From positions 5,394,001 through 5,458,000 of the forward strand of contig NZ_CP036274.1 of the NCBI RefSeq assembly GCF_007747655.1: 64,000 bases of DNA, written 5' to 3'. Positions 33,633 to 43,214 of the stretch are shown here, in pieces. The position numbers and the translations under genes were made by a program. Every line of letters starts with the position of its first letter. Within the stretch, counting starts at the first letter, position 1. The notes beneath the pieces were generated by a model. It made no database searches. It was not told the origin of the DNA and saw only the letters and a list, made by a program, of their open reading frames with translations. The stretch is from Anatilimnocola aggregata. GTDB lineage: Bacteria; Planctomycetota; Planctomycetia; Pirellulales; Pirellulaceae.

Positions 33633-34802
33633 ATGCGTATCAATCTTTTCTCGATCGTGGCGACATTGTCTGTCGCTTTGGCGTTCGGCGGTGAAATGGC
33701 TTCGGCTCAGTATGGGCCTCCCGGAATGTCTCCTTATGGAGCTCAGGGTATGGCGCAATCGGCCAGCTTCTACCAGGGTGGCGAAGGAGCCGCTCCGATG
33801 GGTGCCGGGGGTGGAATGCCCGCCAGCTATGGCTGCAGCGACGCCATGGGCTGCGGAAATGGTTGCGGCGATGGCTGCGACTGCTGCAGTGGTTGGAATC
33901 ACCGCTTCCATGTGTTCGGTGAGTTTCTGTACCTCCGTCCTCGCGACGTCGATATCGCCTACGCTTCGATCATCGATGGTCCCATCGTCGCTGGTGCTCC
34001 TGGCCTACAGGCCGGACCTATTGGCGTGCTCGACCAAGACTTTCAGCCTGGCTTCCGCTTCGGTGTCGGTTTCACAACCGATAACTGCAACCAGGTCACC
34101 GTTAGCTATACACAACTCGATGCTTCTTCGACTGACGCCATCACCGCGACGGGTACGAACGTGATTCGCGGTCTCGTGTTGCATCCGAACTCGGTCAACG
34201 CGGGTTCTAACTGGCTCGACGCCGATGCCGTCGGTGACATCCAACTGAAGATTCTCGATGCCGACTACCGCGGACTGCTCGCTCACTGCTGCGACTATCA
34301 AGTCGGGTACCTGGTCGGTGTTCGTTACGCCCGGCTCGAACAGAACTTTGCCGCCCAGTTCAACAACGTCGGCACCGAGTTCGTCGCCTCGACGGTGGAC
34401 TTTGACGGTGTTGGTATGCGACTCGGCTTGGACTTCGAACGCTATGGCCGCAACAAGCAATGGTTTGTCTACGGCAAGGGCTACAGCAGCTTCCTGGGTG
34501 GCGAATTCAAAGGCACCTATTTGCAAGGAAACCAGGGCGATCCGGTGATCGCGAACACCAGCTGGAATGCTGGCCGCATCGTCTCGATCCTCGATCTCGA
34601 AACCGGTATTGGCTGGCAAAGCTGCTCGGGTAACGTCCGCTTGTCGGTCGGTTACTTGTACAGCGGCTGGTACAATATGGTGAAGCAGAACGAATTCATC
34701 TCGGCTGTCCAGAACAACGACTTCGTTGCGAATGGCCTCAGCACTTACGACAGCGGAATCACGTTCGATGGACTCACCGCTCGCGTAGAAGTGCGCTGGT
34801 AA
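33633..34802 (+). CDS. BBP7/Lpg1974-type outer-membrane beta-barrel protein
   Basis: The protein has about 389 residues. The ATG at 33633 follows GGGGGA by about 8 nt and opens a signal peptide (INLFSIVATLSVALAFGGEMASA); the ATG at 33618 is less likely. A Gly/Met/Pro-rich segment comes next, then a Cys-rich patch (GCGNGCGDGCDCCSGW). The rest is rich in alternating aromatic and polar strands (FHVFGEFLYLRP, GYLVGVRYARLEQNF, FVYGKGYSSFLGGEF) and ends in a terminal aromatic residue (VEVRW), typical of outer-membrane barrels. It resembles BBP7 proteins of Rhodopirellula-type planctomycetes. It has its own terminator and is probably an abundant monocistronic product. Confidence 0.85.
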   Translation: MRINLFSIVATLSVALAFGGEMASAQYGPPGMSPYGAQGMAQSASFYQGGEGAAPMGAGGGMPASYGCSDAMGCGNGCGDGCDCCSGWNHRFHVFGEFLYLRPRDVDIAYASIIDGPIVAGAPGLQAGPIGVLDQDFQPGFRFGVGFTTDNCNQVTVSYTQLDASSTDAITATGTNVIRGLVLHPNSVNAGSNWLDADAVGDIQLKILDADYRGLLAHCCDYQVGYLVGVRYARLEQNFAAQFNNVGTEFVASTVDFDGVGMRLGLDFERYGRNKQWFVYGKGYSSFLGGEFKGTYLQGNQGDPVIANTSWNAGRIVSILDLETGIGWQSCSGNVRLSVGYLYSGWYNMVKQNEFISAVQNNDFVANGLSTYDSGITFDGLTARVEVRW

Positions 34803-34832
34803 GCACTGAATCAGCCCAACTGATTGCCCAGC

Positions 34833-34864
34833 CGGGGTGGCTTCACCAGCACCCCGGTTTTTTT
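34833..34864 (+). terminator. Rho-independent terminator of the barrel gene
   Basis: CCGGGGTG pairs with CACCCCGG across a 10-nt loop, followed by a run of T residues, 30 bp after the stop codon. Confidence 0.9.
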
Positions 34865-34877
34865 GTTTCTTGATCGG

Positions 34878-36050
34878 CTACAGCCGCAAGAACACTCGTT
34901 GACTATAAAGCCACCAAGCCAGCAGCCAGAGCACAATCAGCACACCCGTTCGCTGCGTCATCGACTGATAGTCGCCGGTGAACCAATCTTGCCCCAGGTG
35001 CCTGGCCAGCGTCTCGCGAATCCAACCCGAGCTGAGTTGAAAGCCGAGATAGACGAAGATCGAGTTCATGCCGATCACGGTCCAGGGAATCGACCACGTT
35101 CGCCAGCCCTTCACGTCGATGACGTAGTAAAACACGGCGAGCATCAGCAGCACCCAGCCGCCGCTGTAGAGCACCCACGACGGCGTCCAGATACGTTTGA
35201 CCAGCGGACAAATCGTGATCCCCGCGAGCCAACCCAACAGCAGACTCGCCAAGCCAGCGATCACAAATGTTCGTAGCTTCTGGGCAGGCTTTCTGGCTTG
35301 GCGCAAGACTTCGCCGGTCAGCAATCCCATCAACATGGTCGCGAGCGATGGCACAAAGTTGAGCGTCTGATAGCCGCCCCGCGTCGCGATATATTGTTCG
35401 CTGCGCGGGAACTCATTGAGGAACCAACGATCAAAGGCTGCGGCCGGATTTGTGTGGGGATTCCAGCGTGCAAAGAACCCGGTGAGCCAGTCCTCGTTGC
35501 GCATCCAGGACACATCCGCGTTTTCTGGCATTGGCGACGGCGGCCAAACTGCGAATAACAGCCAATACCCGCACAGAATCCCAATCAGCACGCCCCACTG
35601 CACGCTGCGAGTACTTCGCGAAAGCAGCACTAACACAAAATAGCCCAAACCAATTTGGCTGAGCACATTGGTGAAGAGCCAATTCGTTTGCTTATCGCGC
35701 GATGAATTCGATGCGAGCAACACGCCCAAGAGTACGAGCGCAAGCGCTCGCACAAACGCGTGCCACAGCACCTTTGCAAGTGAGTCCCCCTTCTCAATTC
35801 GCTTCGCCGTCGAATAGGCAGCAGCGACTCCAACCATGAACATGAACGCCGGTTGAATCAGATCCCACAGCACGCAGCCCACCCAGGGCACATGGTCTAC
35901 ATGCGGCGCAATACTCGCCCAAATGCTGTCGGGCAATTTCTCGGCAACAGCGGGAATACCAAAGCCCGCGCTGGCCATCAAAAACATGATGAAGCCCCGA
36001 TAAGCATCCAGGGAAGCTAGTCGCGGCGCGGATTCCAGCGGTTTGTTCAT
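34878..36050 (-). CDS. Multi-pass membrane protein, DUF5009/heparan-alpha-glucosaminide N-acetyltransferase-like
   Basis: The protein has 390 residues with about ten hydrophobic helices. The N-terminus RLASLDAYRGFIMFLMAS is characteristic of this family and the wider acyltransferase-3 superfamily, and is followed by LWDLIQPAFMFMVGVA. Related human HGSNAT moves acetyl groups across a membrane onto glucosamine. By analogy this one may acetylate a sugar in the periplasm, though bacterial members are not well characterised. It is convergent with the barrel gene and divergent from the small basic gene. Confidence 0.82.
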   Translation of the reverse strand: MNKPLESAPRLASLDAYRGFIMFLMASAGFGIPAVAEKLPDSIWASIAPHVDHVPWVGCVLWDLIQPAFMFMVGVAAAYSTAKRIEKGDSLAKVLWHAFVRALALVLLGVLLASNSSRDKQTNWLFTNVLSQIGLGYFVLVLLSRSTRSVQWGVLIGILCGYWLLFAVWPPSPMPENADVSWMRNEDWLTGFFARWNPHTNPAAAFDRWFLNEFPRSEQYIATRGGYQTLNFVPSLATMLMGLLTGEVLRQARKPAQKLRTFVIAGLASLLLGWLAGITICPLVKRIWTPSWVLYSGGWVLLMLAVFYYVIDVKGWRTWSIPWTVIGMNSIFVYLGFQLSSGWIRETLARHLGQDWFTGDYQSMTQRTGVLIVLWLLAWWLYSQRVFLRL

Positions 36051-36219
36051 GGGATTTCAACGTCCTATTCGCCTGCTGGCAAAGTTAGCTGTTCAAGGTG
36101 CGAACAGAATAGCGGATCGCTCTGCCAGTTTCATCCTTTGTTTCTGCCGGCGCGCCGCTTGCTGTTGTTCGACGTGAGGTTACGGGCTTTTGGTCATTCA
36201 CAGCAACAGGAGATCAATC

Positions 36220-36435
36220 ATGACTCGCAAATCGAGCAAGGTGACGGGAAGTCAGTCACAGGAAGCGTCGAAAGACACTGCCATGCAAAACGGGGCACCA
36301 CCGAATCAGCAAGATATCAAACGCCGCTTAGGCAACTTCACCACGGCTGGCGAGCATGCCCGTCAGGGTGGCCGAACTGCGGGCATCGTGGGACAAACGA
36401 AGCAAAAGAACCACACCGATAAGAAGTCGAGTTAG
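36220..36435 (+). CDS. Small basic hypothetical protein
   Basis: The gene encodes 71 residues rich in Lys, Arg, Gln, Gly and Ser, without hydrophobic segments. The ATG at 36220 is chosen because CAGGAGAT lies 6-13 nt upstream, a near-ideal ribosome-binding site; the in-frame start at 36190 lacks one. The C-terminal half (DIKRRLGNFTTAGEHARQGG, then RTAGIVGQT) looks more ordered than the N-terminal half. I do not recognise the family. The composition would suit nucleic-acid binding or a stress-associated hydrophilic protein, but this is only inference. A strong hairpin follows 43 bp after the stop. Confidence 0.65.
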   Translation: MTRKSSKVTGSQSQEASKDTAMQNGAPPNQQDIKRRLGNFTTAGEHARQGGRTAGIVGQTKQKNHTDKKSS

Positions 36436-36478
36436 TCCCAAAGTTATCCGTTTTCTAATTCGCTCTGAGCAGCCACTC

Positions 36479-36507
36479 AATGGGCTCGACCAATGGTCGG
36501 GCCCATT
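36479..36507 (+). terminator. Probable terminator hairpin after the small basic gene
   Basis: AATGGGCTCGACC and GGTCGGGCCCATT form a 13-bp stem with one G-T wobble and a 3-nt loop. The downstream bases (CTCATTAAG) are only weakly T-rich, so termination may be inefficient, or the hairpin may have another role. Confidence 0.55.
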
Positions 36508-36625
36508 CTCATTAAGTTACGACGAGTCGGTGTTTGCGGTGGCGGACTGCCCCTCGCTATACTAGCGATGCCCCGCACACGAACCGCCTCCGTAACCCGC
36601 CCAAAACCTGCCGATCGATTTCGCT

Positions 36626-39094
36626 ATGGTTCTCTCTCGACCCTGCGTCTCGAAGCCCAACGGTTACTGGCTCAAGGTCTTGCCCGCGATGGCTGTTGTG
36701 TGCGTACTCTCTCCGCTCGCGCACGGTGCCGAACCCGCAGCTGATGCTCGTGGCATAGAATTCTTCGAAAAGAAGATTCGCCCGGTCCTCGTCGAGCATT
36801 GTTACGAGTGTCATTCGGCGAAGTCCAAGATCGTACAAGGAAACCTCTATCTCGATTCGCGCGAAGGTTCTCGCCGCGGCGGTGACTCGGGGCCTGCCGT
36901 GGTTCCCGCCAAAGGTGACGAGAGCCTGATTCTGGAAGCCTTACGGCACGATAGTTTTGAAATGCCACCCAAGGGCAAACTCCCCGACGCGGTGATAGCC
37001 GACTTTGTGAAGTGGATCGACCTAGGTGCTCCGGATCCCCGCGAAGGAGCAGCTCCGGCGCTCAAGGTCGTCGATATTGAAGCAGGTCGCAAATTCTGGT
37101 CATTTCAACCGCCCCAGCGCCACTCGTTACCCTCTGTGATGAACGAAGCTTGGACCTGGACGGATATCGATCGCTATGTGCTCGCTAAGCTAGAAGAGAA
37201 GTCGCTGCGGCCGGCACCTGACGCCGAGCGGGCCCTGCTCATTCGACGATTGACGTTCGACCTGATCGGTTTGCCTCCGACGCCGGAAGAAATCGCAGAC
37301 TTCCTTGCCGATCGTTCGCCGCTGGCCGTGGCCAAGGTCGTCGATCGCCTGCTAGCGACGCCTCAGTTTGGCGAACGCTGGGGGCGACATTGGTTGGACG
37401 TCGCGCGGTATGCAGAATCCAGCGGTAAGGAGCGCAACGTTCCTTACCGAATGGCTTGGCGCTATCGAGACTACGTGATCGACGCGCTGAATGCCGACAT
37501 GCCCTACGATCAATTCATTCGCGAACAAATCGCCGGCGACTTACTTCCCGCGGATTCAACCGCCGAGCGCGACCGGCAGTTGATTGCGACGGGTTTCTTG
37601 GCGATTGGTCCCCAGGCTCTGACGGAGCGAGTTCCCGAGCAGTTTTTGCTCGATGTGGCCGACGAACAACTCGATGCCACCTGCCGCGCTTTCCTGGCCA
37701 GCACGGCTGCCTGCGCACGCTGTCACGACCATAAGTTCGATCCGATTCCCACCACCGACTACTACGGGCTGATTGGCATTTTCCGCAGCACGGAACTGCT
37801 CGCTGGGGTGCAGCCGCTGCGGCGCGAGTTCTCTTATGCGCGGGCTGCTGCGCTGGGGGATGAAGCGCAGCGTCTTGGCCCGAGTCGCGACCTGCAGACG
37901 CGAATTGCCAAACTCGAGAGGGAACTTGACGTTTGTCGCAACAAAGTTCGCGATGCCAACAAAACAAAGGATCCGCCTCAAATCGAGTTGGCCAAGCAAG
38001 CCGAAGCTAAAACATTTGCCGCGTTAACTGACTTGCGATCGCAGGCCGAGGGAGCGGAGATTCGTTATGCCATGGCCGTCCGCGATGTTGCTCAGCCCGT
38101 CGATTATGCGGTCCGCATACGTGGCGAGTTGGACGACCTTGGACCTGTCGTGCCGCGCCGGTTTATTTCGGTACTTACCAGCGAACGAACACGGTCCGTC
38201 AATCGCCAGCATAGTGGTCGGTTGGAATTGGCCGCGTGGATTGCAAGTCGCGATAACCCGTTAACTGCGCGAGTTATGGTGAATCGCCTCTGGCAACATT
38301 TATTTGGTACGGGACTTGTCGAATCGACCGATAACTTCGGGCTCACGGGCGAGAAGCCCAGCCACCCTGAGTTGCTCGACTATCTGTCGCTCCGGTTTAT
38401 GGATGAAGGTTGGAGTATCAAGCGTGCGATCCGCACCATCGTCTTGAGCCGCGTCTATCAACTTTCTGACCAGCGCGATGCCGCTGCCTATGCGCTCGAT
38501 CCCGGCAATCGGCTGCTGTGGCGTTTTGGTCGCCGCCGCTTGGAAGCCGAAGCGATTCGCGATGCCATCCTATTTGCCAGCGGAGAACTCGACCTCCGTC
38601 GTCCCGTCAACTCGGAGACATTAAAGTTGCCCAACTTGGAGCTCGGCTCGACGGCCCGCTTGATGGCTGCGGACGATTCGCTCCGTTGCCGCGGTGTCTA
38701 TCTGCCGATGCTACGCAACAACGTGCCGGGAATGCTGGGGCTGTTCGATATGGCAGATCCCAGCCTAGTGATTGGCCGCCGCGAAGTGACTTCCGTCGCC
38801 ACCCAAGCCCTCTACCTCATGAATAGTAAATTCGTGATGGATCAGGCGAAATCTCTTGCCAGGCGTTTGCTCGACGAAGAGCCTGCCGATGTCGCTGCCC
38901 GGTTGGAATTGGCTTATCGACGTACTTTGACTCGCAGCCCAACGGCAGAAGAGCAGCGGCAGGTCTGGGAGTTTGTCGAACAGGCACGTGCGAATCCGAG
39001 TAGTAAGGTCGCGAAGAGCCAAGTCGAAATCGAAGCCTGGGCGAATGTCTGCCAGGCACTGTTTGGTTCCGCAGAGTTCCTCTACGTTCACTAA
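36626..39094 (+). CDS. Planctomycete cytochrome: PSCyt1 heme site, DUF1549 and DUF1553
   Basis: The protein has 822 residues with an N-terminal signal (VLPAMAVVCVLSPLAHG) and a heme c site CYECH at 59-63. The PSCyt1 domain shows GGDSGPAVVPAKG and FEMPPKGKLPD. DUF1549 follows (LTFDLIGLPPTPEEI, RWGRHWLDVARY, CARCHDHKFDP). A short coiled-coil-like stretch (LQTRIAKLERELDVCRNK) precedes DUF1553 (LVESTDNFGLTGEKPSHPEL). It lacks the discoidin-like insert of the paralogue at 7547-10498. The DUF1501 partner follows after 12 bp, the usual arrangement, so the pair is surely co-transcribed. The substrate is unknown. Confidence 0.92.
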   Translation: MVLSRPCVSKPNGYWLKVLPAMAVVCVLSPLAHGAEPAADARGIEFFEKKIRPVLVEHCYECHSAKSKIVQGNLYLDSREGSRRGGDSGPAVVPAKGDESLILEALRHDSFEMPPKGKLPDAVIADFVKWIDLGAPDPREGAAPALKVVDIEAGRKFWSFQPPQRHSLPSVMNEAWTWTDIDRYVLAKLEEKSLRPAPDAERALLIRRLTFDLIGLPPTPEEIADFLADRSPLAVAKVVDRLLATPQFGERWGRHWLDVARYAESSGKERNVPYRMAWRYRDYVIDALNADMPYDQFIREQIAGDLLPADSTAERDRQLIATGFLAIGPQALTERVPEQFLLDVADEQLDATCRAFLASTAACARCHDHKFDPIPTTDYYGLIGIFRSTELLAGVQPLRREFSYARAAALGDEAQRLGPSRDLQTRIAKLERELDVCRNKVRDANKTKDPPQIELAKQAEAKTFAALTDLRSQAEGAEIRYAMAVRDVAQPVDYAVRIRGELDDLGPVVPRRFISVLTSERTRSVNRQHSGRLELAAWIASRDNPLTARVMVNRLWQHLFGTGLVESTDNFGLTGEKPSHPELLDYLSLRFMDEGWSIKRAIRTIVLSRVYQLSDQRDAAAYALDPGNRLLWRFGRRRLEAEAIRDAILFASGELDLRRPVNSETLKLPNLELGSTARLMAADDSLRCRGVYLPMLRNNVPGMLGLFDMADPSLVIGRREVTSVATQALYLMNSKFVMDQAKSLARRLLDEEPADVAARLELAYRRTLTRSPTAEEQRQVWEFVEQARANPSSKVAKSQVEIEAWANVCQALFGSAEFLYVH

Positions 39095-39106
39095 CGAGAG
39101 CTAGCG

Positions 39107-40519
39107 ATGATGATTCCCCCACTCACTTTTTCGCCAAGCCGTCGTGAGGTTCTGAGGCGCCTGTCGTGCGGCTTCGGCTACACGGCGCTCGCAGGACTTT
39201 GCGGCCAGCAAGCCCTGGCGGAGTCGACGAAAGGAAGCCCACTTACTCCTCATTTTCCGCCGAAGGCCAAGCGCGTCATCTTCATGTTCATGGTCGGCGG
39301 ACCTTCGCACGTCGACACGTTCGATTACAAACCGCAATTGCAAAAGGACGATGGCAAGTCGGCACCGCGCCAGGATGTGGGGGGCGATCGCGTCTGGTTG
39401 AAGTCGCCGTTCAAATTCCAGCAGCATGGCGAAAGTGGGCTGTGGATTTCAGAATTGTTTCCGCACCTCGCCAAACGGGCCGACAACCTGTGCCTGCTCA
39501 ACGGCATGCACACCGACTTGCCGAGCCATGCGCAGGGGACAGTCCTTTGGCACACCGGCAGTTCGCAGTTCGTTCGTCCATCGGTTGGTGCCTGGGTGCT
39601 TTATGGCCTGGGAACAGAAAACAGTGATCTTCCCGGCTTCATCACTTTGAATCCCACTTCGAGCTTCGGCGGCGCGCAAAATTATGGCAGCGCGTTCTTG
39701 CCAGCCTCATTTCAAGGCATGCGAATCGGTGGCGGCAACAATAATTCGATGGCGCAGGCCAAGGTCGCGCACATTGCAAATCCCAAGCTGTCGCCCAGCG
39801 AACAACGCCGCCAACTCGACTTGATGCAAGCCATCAATCGTCGGTGGTTGGCAGAAGATGCAGTGAACCCGGAACTCGAAGGGGTGATCGAGTCGTTCGA
39901 AATGGCCTTTCGCATGCAGAGTGCGCTGCCGAAGTTGATGGACCTCTCCAGCGAAACGCAAGCGACGCTCGATCAATACGGCATCGGAGCCAGCAGCAAA
40001 CCGACCGACAATTTCGGCCGGCAGTGCTTGCTCGCGCGGCGCTACATCGAAGCTGGCGTGCGCTTCGTCGAAATCTCATACCCCGATTGGGACCAGCATA
40101 CCGATCTCCGCAGCAAGCACTCAGCCAATTGCCTGGCGACGGACCAACCGATTGCTGCATTAATTGCCGACTTGGAAAGTCGCGGTCTGCTCGAGGAGAC
40201 GTTGATTGTCTGGGGCGGTGAGTTTGGTCGCACACCGGGAACCACAAACAGCCGCAGCGTGAATGACGGTCGCGACCACAACGCGCAAGGCTTCACCATG
40301 TGGATGGCCGGGGGCGGCGTGAAAGGCGGGATGTCATATGGCGCTACCGACGAGCATGGCTATGCCGCCGTCGATGGCAAAGTTCACATTCATGATCTGC
40401 ACGCGACGACGCTGCACTTGCTCGGGCTCGATCACGAAAAGCTGACCTACCGCTATTCAGGTCGCGACTTCCGCCTGACCGATGTGCATGGCCGCGTGAT
40501 TAAAGAGATACTGATTTGA
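39107..40519 (+). CDS. DUF1501 family protein, Tat-exported
   Basis: The protein has 470 residues. The Tat-type leader (SRREVLRRLSCGFGYTALAGL) is followed by the DUF1501 body: FPPKAKRVIFMFMVGGPSHVDTFDYKP, HAQGTVLWHTGSSQFVRPS, LIVWGGEFGRTPG and GRDHNAQGFTMW. The fold is related to alkaline phosphatases and sulfatases. It starts 12 bp after the DUF1549 gene with a GAGCTAGCG spacer. The C-terminus (RVIKEILI) is the usual end for this family. It is convergent with a lipoprotein gene 15 bp away, with no terminator between. Confidence 0.92.
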   Translation: MMIPPLTFSPSRREVLRRLSCGFGYTALAGLCGQQALAESTKGSPLTPHFPPKAKRVIFMFMVGGPSHVDTFDYKPQLQKDDGKSAPRQDVGGDRVWLKSPFKFQQHGESGLWISELFPHLAKRADNLCLLNGMHTDLPSHAQGTVLWHTGSSQFVRPSVGAWVLYGLGTENSDLPGFITLNPTSSFGGAQNYGSAFLPASFQGMRIGGGNNNSMAQAKVAHIANPKLSPSEQRRQLDLMQAINRRWLAEDAVNPELEGVIESFEMAFRMQSALPKLMDLSSETQATLDQYGIGASSKPTDNFGRQCLLARRYIEAGVRFVEISYPDWDQHTDLRSKHSANCLATDQPIAALIADLESRGLLEETLIVWGGEFGRTPGTTNSRSVNDGRDHNAQGFTMWMAGGGVKGGMSYGATDEHGYAAVDGKVHIHDLHATTLHLLGLDHEKLTYRYSGRDFRLTDVHGRVIKEILI

Positions 40520-40534
40520 GTTGTCACCAGGCAA

Positions 40535-41776
40535 CTACTGCGGCGGCAGTTGCGAATGCGAAGCTGGCATTACTTGCGGCCCGGTTGGTGGCGGCGGGCC
40601 ATAGGCGGGCATTTGCGGCGGCACATTGTGGGGTGCGGCGGGCTGTTGCGGCGGGCCATACTGCGGCGGTTGCTGAACGAATTGTTGTTGCGGCGGGAAC
40701 TGCGCGTTAGGTGCCATTGGTGGCGGCTGATTCCGGGCTGCTAGCGCCGCTTGAGCCGTGGGTCGCGACTGAGCCTGGGCAAACGCGAGTTGAAACTTCT
40801 GTTGGCCGGCCGTCATTCGTTTCTTAGCCGCTTGATAGTCGCTGGCAGCGTAGCCTTTAATTGCGTTATCGAGGTGTTGCATTGCAGCCGGATAATCGAG
40901 CCGCGCTTCGGCGGCCAAGGCCAGATTGAACTGCGCGGCATGACTCTGCGGATTCTCGCGCAAGGCCGTCTGCCAGTGTTTCTCGGCCTCTGTCCAATTT
41001 CCCTTCATGGCCGACTTATTGCCGGCGCGAAGCTCGTTCATTCCCTTCCCATAGTACTGCCGCGCCAATACTACTTCCTGCGGCAGATAATGCGGCGCGA
41101 TCATCCGCACCACGTCTTGCGAGCATTCGTTGAGCAGCTTGGTCAGGATTGCTTCGCGCGGAGGTAGATCCCCCTGCCCATTAACGCGCTTGCCATGAAA
41201 TGTGTGCGAAAATTGCCGGGCCGCGCGGATCTCGCCGGTGCGGACATCGATCAGTTTGGCTGCGACCGAAACCGAAGCTTCCCGCGTTAACGTCTGCGTG
41301 CTGTCGAGTCCGAAGCCCACACCGCTGCTCGTATCACCTTTGGAGCTCTTGCTGGTCGAGCCGCCAAGTTCGATGTGATGATCGGTTTGCAAATCGTCGA
41401 GCACGTTATAACTGACGACCTGCCCGCAAAGGATCGCATCGACCCCCATCGTCCGGGCTGCTTCCATGGCCGCGGTCAGATCGGGATTTCCCTCGGGCGT
41501 GGTCACAGGTCGGACACGGGCCAGTTCAGCCTGGTCGATTAGGTTGTAGTACTTGTTCTCGAACAGTTGGCTTTGCAGGGCCGAGCGTGCGATCTTGCCG
41601 CTTTGCTGGTCCCCTTCAAAATCGAGAATGGCCAAGCGCTCGAGCCCGGCGATATCGAGTTCAGCCGGTCGCCAAACCATCATTCGCGCCTTGGGAGCAC
41701 AGCCAGAAGCAAGCAGCAGCGTGGCCAGGAGCAACAGCCCCAATTCAGGCAAACGCGTGCAACGGCAGAAGGTCAT
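40535..41776 (-). CDS. CsgG-like lipoprotein with TPR-like and Pro/Gln-rich C-terminus
   Basis: The protein has 413 residues. A lipoprotein signal ends in LLLASGC with the modified cysteine at 26. Residues 40-230 resemble the CsgG/curli-secretion fold and the related family of lipoproteins (LERLAILDFEGDQQSG, ALQSQLFENKYYNLIDQAEL, MGVDAILCGQVVSYNV, VSVAAKLIDVRTGEI). A short TPR-like segment follows (NWTEAEKHWQTALREN, QFNLALAAEARLD). The last 90 residues are Pro/Gln-rich and probably disordered. It is likely anchored to a membrane and faces the periplasm; a pore role as in CsgG is not shown. A second lipoprotein gene lies 56 bp upstream in the same orientation. Confidence 0.78.
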   Translation of the reverse strand: MTFCRCTRLPELGLLLLATLLLASGCAPKARMMVWRPAELDIAGLERLAILDFEGDQQSGKIARSALQSQLFENKYYNLIDQAELARVRPVTTPEGNPDLTAAMEAARTMGVDAILCGQVVSYNVLDDLQTDHHIELGGSTSKSSKGDTSSGVGFGLDSTQTLTREASVSVAAKLIDVRTGEIRAARQFSHTFHGKRVNGQGDLPPREAILTKLLNECSQDVVRMIAPHYLPQEVVLARQYYGKGMNELRAGNKSAMKGNWTEAEKHWQTALRENPQSHAAQFNLALAAEARLDYPAAMQHLDNAIKGYAASDYQAAKKRMTAGQQKFQLAFAQAQSRPTAQAALAARNQPPPMAPNAQFPPQQQFVQQPPQYGPPQQPAAPHNVPPQMPAYGPPPPTGPQVMPASHSQLPPQ

Positions 41777-41832
41777 GGGCAGGCTTGATTGGCTTCGTGA
41801 GTTGATCTACTGTCTTTCGCAGAACTGCTCGC

Positions 41833-42189
41833 TTATTCCTGCGGCAAATATTCGTCGACTCGGCGGAGCTTTGGCGTTCCGGTCATGTGGGTTTGATTGC
41901 GCCGCGGGACGCTGGTTGCTTCTTCCATTTCGGGAATTGCCTGCGGAGCGTTGTCAGGCTGAGCCGGTGTTGGTTCGGTGGCGGTCTCGGTCACCGCATC
42001 GCCGGTCGCTTTGTAGCCTGCCGGTTCAAACACGGAACCGACGCGGCCCCAACTCGGATTGTCGCGTACCCACGCGCCACCGGTGTAACCGAAGTCGCAA
42101 TCGAACGGAGCACAGCACATGGTGCAACCGCTTGAACAGGCCAGCAGGGCGGCGAAGAATACGCCAAACGCAATTTTCAGGCAATGCAT
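41833..42189 (-). CDS. Small lipoprotein, function unknown
   Basis: The protein has about 118 residues. The open frame is longer, but the ATG at 42189 starts a clear lipoprotein signal (IAFGVFFAALLACSSGC) and is preceded by AAGGA. After the lipidation cysteine come CCAPFDCDFGYTGGAWVRDN and PSWGRVGSVFEPAGY, a compact Cys- and aromatic-rich segment. The remainder is Pro/Thr/Glu-rich and probably disordered. It resembles small conserved planctomycete lipoproteins, but I know no assigned role. It probably shares a transcript with the CsgG-like lipoprotein downstream. Confidence 0.72.
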   Translation of the reverse strand: MHCLKIAFGVFFAALLACSSGCTMCCAPFDCDFGYTGGAWVRDNPSWGRVGSVFEPAGYKATGDAVTETATEPTPAQPDNAPQAIPEMEEATSVPRRNQTHMTGTPKLRRVDEYLPQE

Positions 42190-42432
42190 GAGCTTCGTCC
42201 TTGACCTGCTACCACGCGAGTGCTGGCGAAGAACTTGCCAGCTGCAGCCGAACGACATCCGTTCGCTACGGTCCGCTGCGACGTGTATTCGGCAAGTGCC
42301 GGTTAGGAGCTTTAGAGCGACTTTGCGGGCCGCAGAGAATTTGCCGTGAATGTCCGGCGGCAACCACCGCTGACCTCAGAGAAGCTGAGACTGAGCAGCG
42401 GCGGTATCGAGATGGAGTTTTCCAGCAGCGAC

Positions 42433-42765
42433 TTAGAACTCGCTGGGCATTTGAATCTGTTCGCGATCAGCTGGGGGCTGAGTGCGGCGGCGCGGCTTGC
42501 GATTGGCCTTGGCCGAGGACCATTCCTTCGTCAGCGATTCGAACACTTCGGGCGTTTCGTACCGAATGACCGTCTTGCCATCGGGCATGGGGCCGATCAG
42601 GCCACGAAACACCGGCATGCCGCGGAGGGCCAGGTCGGTGCTGCAATCGTCGATGCCAATCTGAGTATGGGTCTCTAACAGCGATTCCGTGGTCGGATAA
42701 TCGCGGATGCGGAGCGAACCATCGGTACCGCGAGTGACGACGCGGACAGTGTTTTTGGTAGCCAT
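42433..42765 (-). CDS. Hypothetical protein
   Basis: The protein has about 110 residues from the ATG at 42765. It is soluble, with an alternating-strand N-terminal half (NTVRVVTRGTDGSLRIRDYP), a middle with GMPVFRGLIGPMPDGKTVIR and a basic C-terminal tail (KANRKPRRRTQPP). No signal peptide or known domain is recognised. Support comes from coding-like composition and the lack of any better frame in the region; the ribosome-binding site is weak. It lies 243 bp upstream of the small lipoprotein gene in the same orientation. Confidence 0.55.
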   Translation of the reverse strand: MATKNTVRVVTRGTDGSLRIRDYPTTESLLETHTQIGIDDCSTDLALRGMPVFRGLIGPMPDGKTVIRYETPEVFESLTKEWSSAKANRKPRRRTQPPADREQIQMPSEF

Positions 42766-43149
42766 GAACTTGTTCCCGCTGAAGTCGCCGACCGGTGAAT
42801 GGGCCGATACGGCAGAATCGGAACCGCCCCCAACCGCCTGTGGGTACCACGGGCCGAAACATTTGTCCGGCAAATCGCGGCCAACCCAACAGACGCAGGG
42901 CGAGTACTTGCCTTCTATCGACCAGTCAGCCGCGCCAGCACTGGAATGCTGTCTGGCACCTTACGACACACGCTTCCCTCATCACGGGCGTTACGGGCAC
43001 GAAGCACAGGTCCCGAACCAGACCTACGAGCGCCCTGACACACACGGCAGTCATATCCTGAACATCTGCTGCGACTGACGGCGCCTTTGCCCACGATATG
43101 CAACAGAAGTTCGCTGCGGAGCAAAATCGCACGACACCCTTACAGGGGG

Positions 43150-43178
43150 TGTTCAATTAAGGGGGCGATATTTGAACA
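43150..43178. repeat. Palindromic element copy 1, TGTTCAA-N15-TTGAACA
   Basis: Seven-base arms at 43150-43156 and 43172-43178 flank a 15-nt centre holding a G-run (AAGGGGGC). It shares 23 of 29 positions with copy 2, starting 65 bp further on. Confidence 0.7.
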
Positions 43179-43214
43179 GCGGCGTGCGTAACTCTCGGGT
43201 TTCCGAGCGATTGG

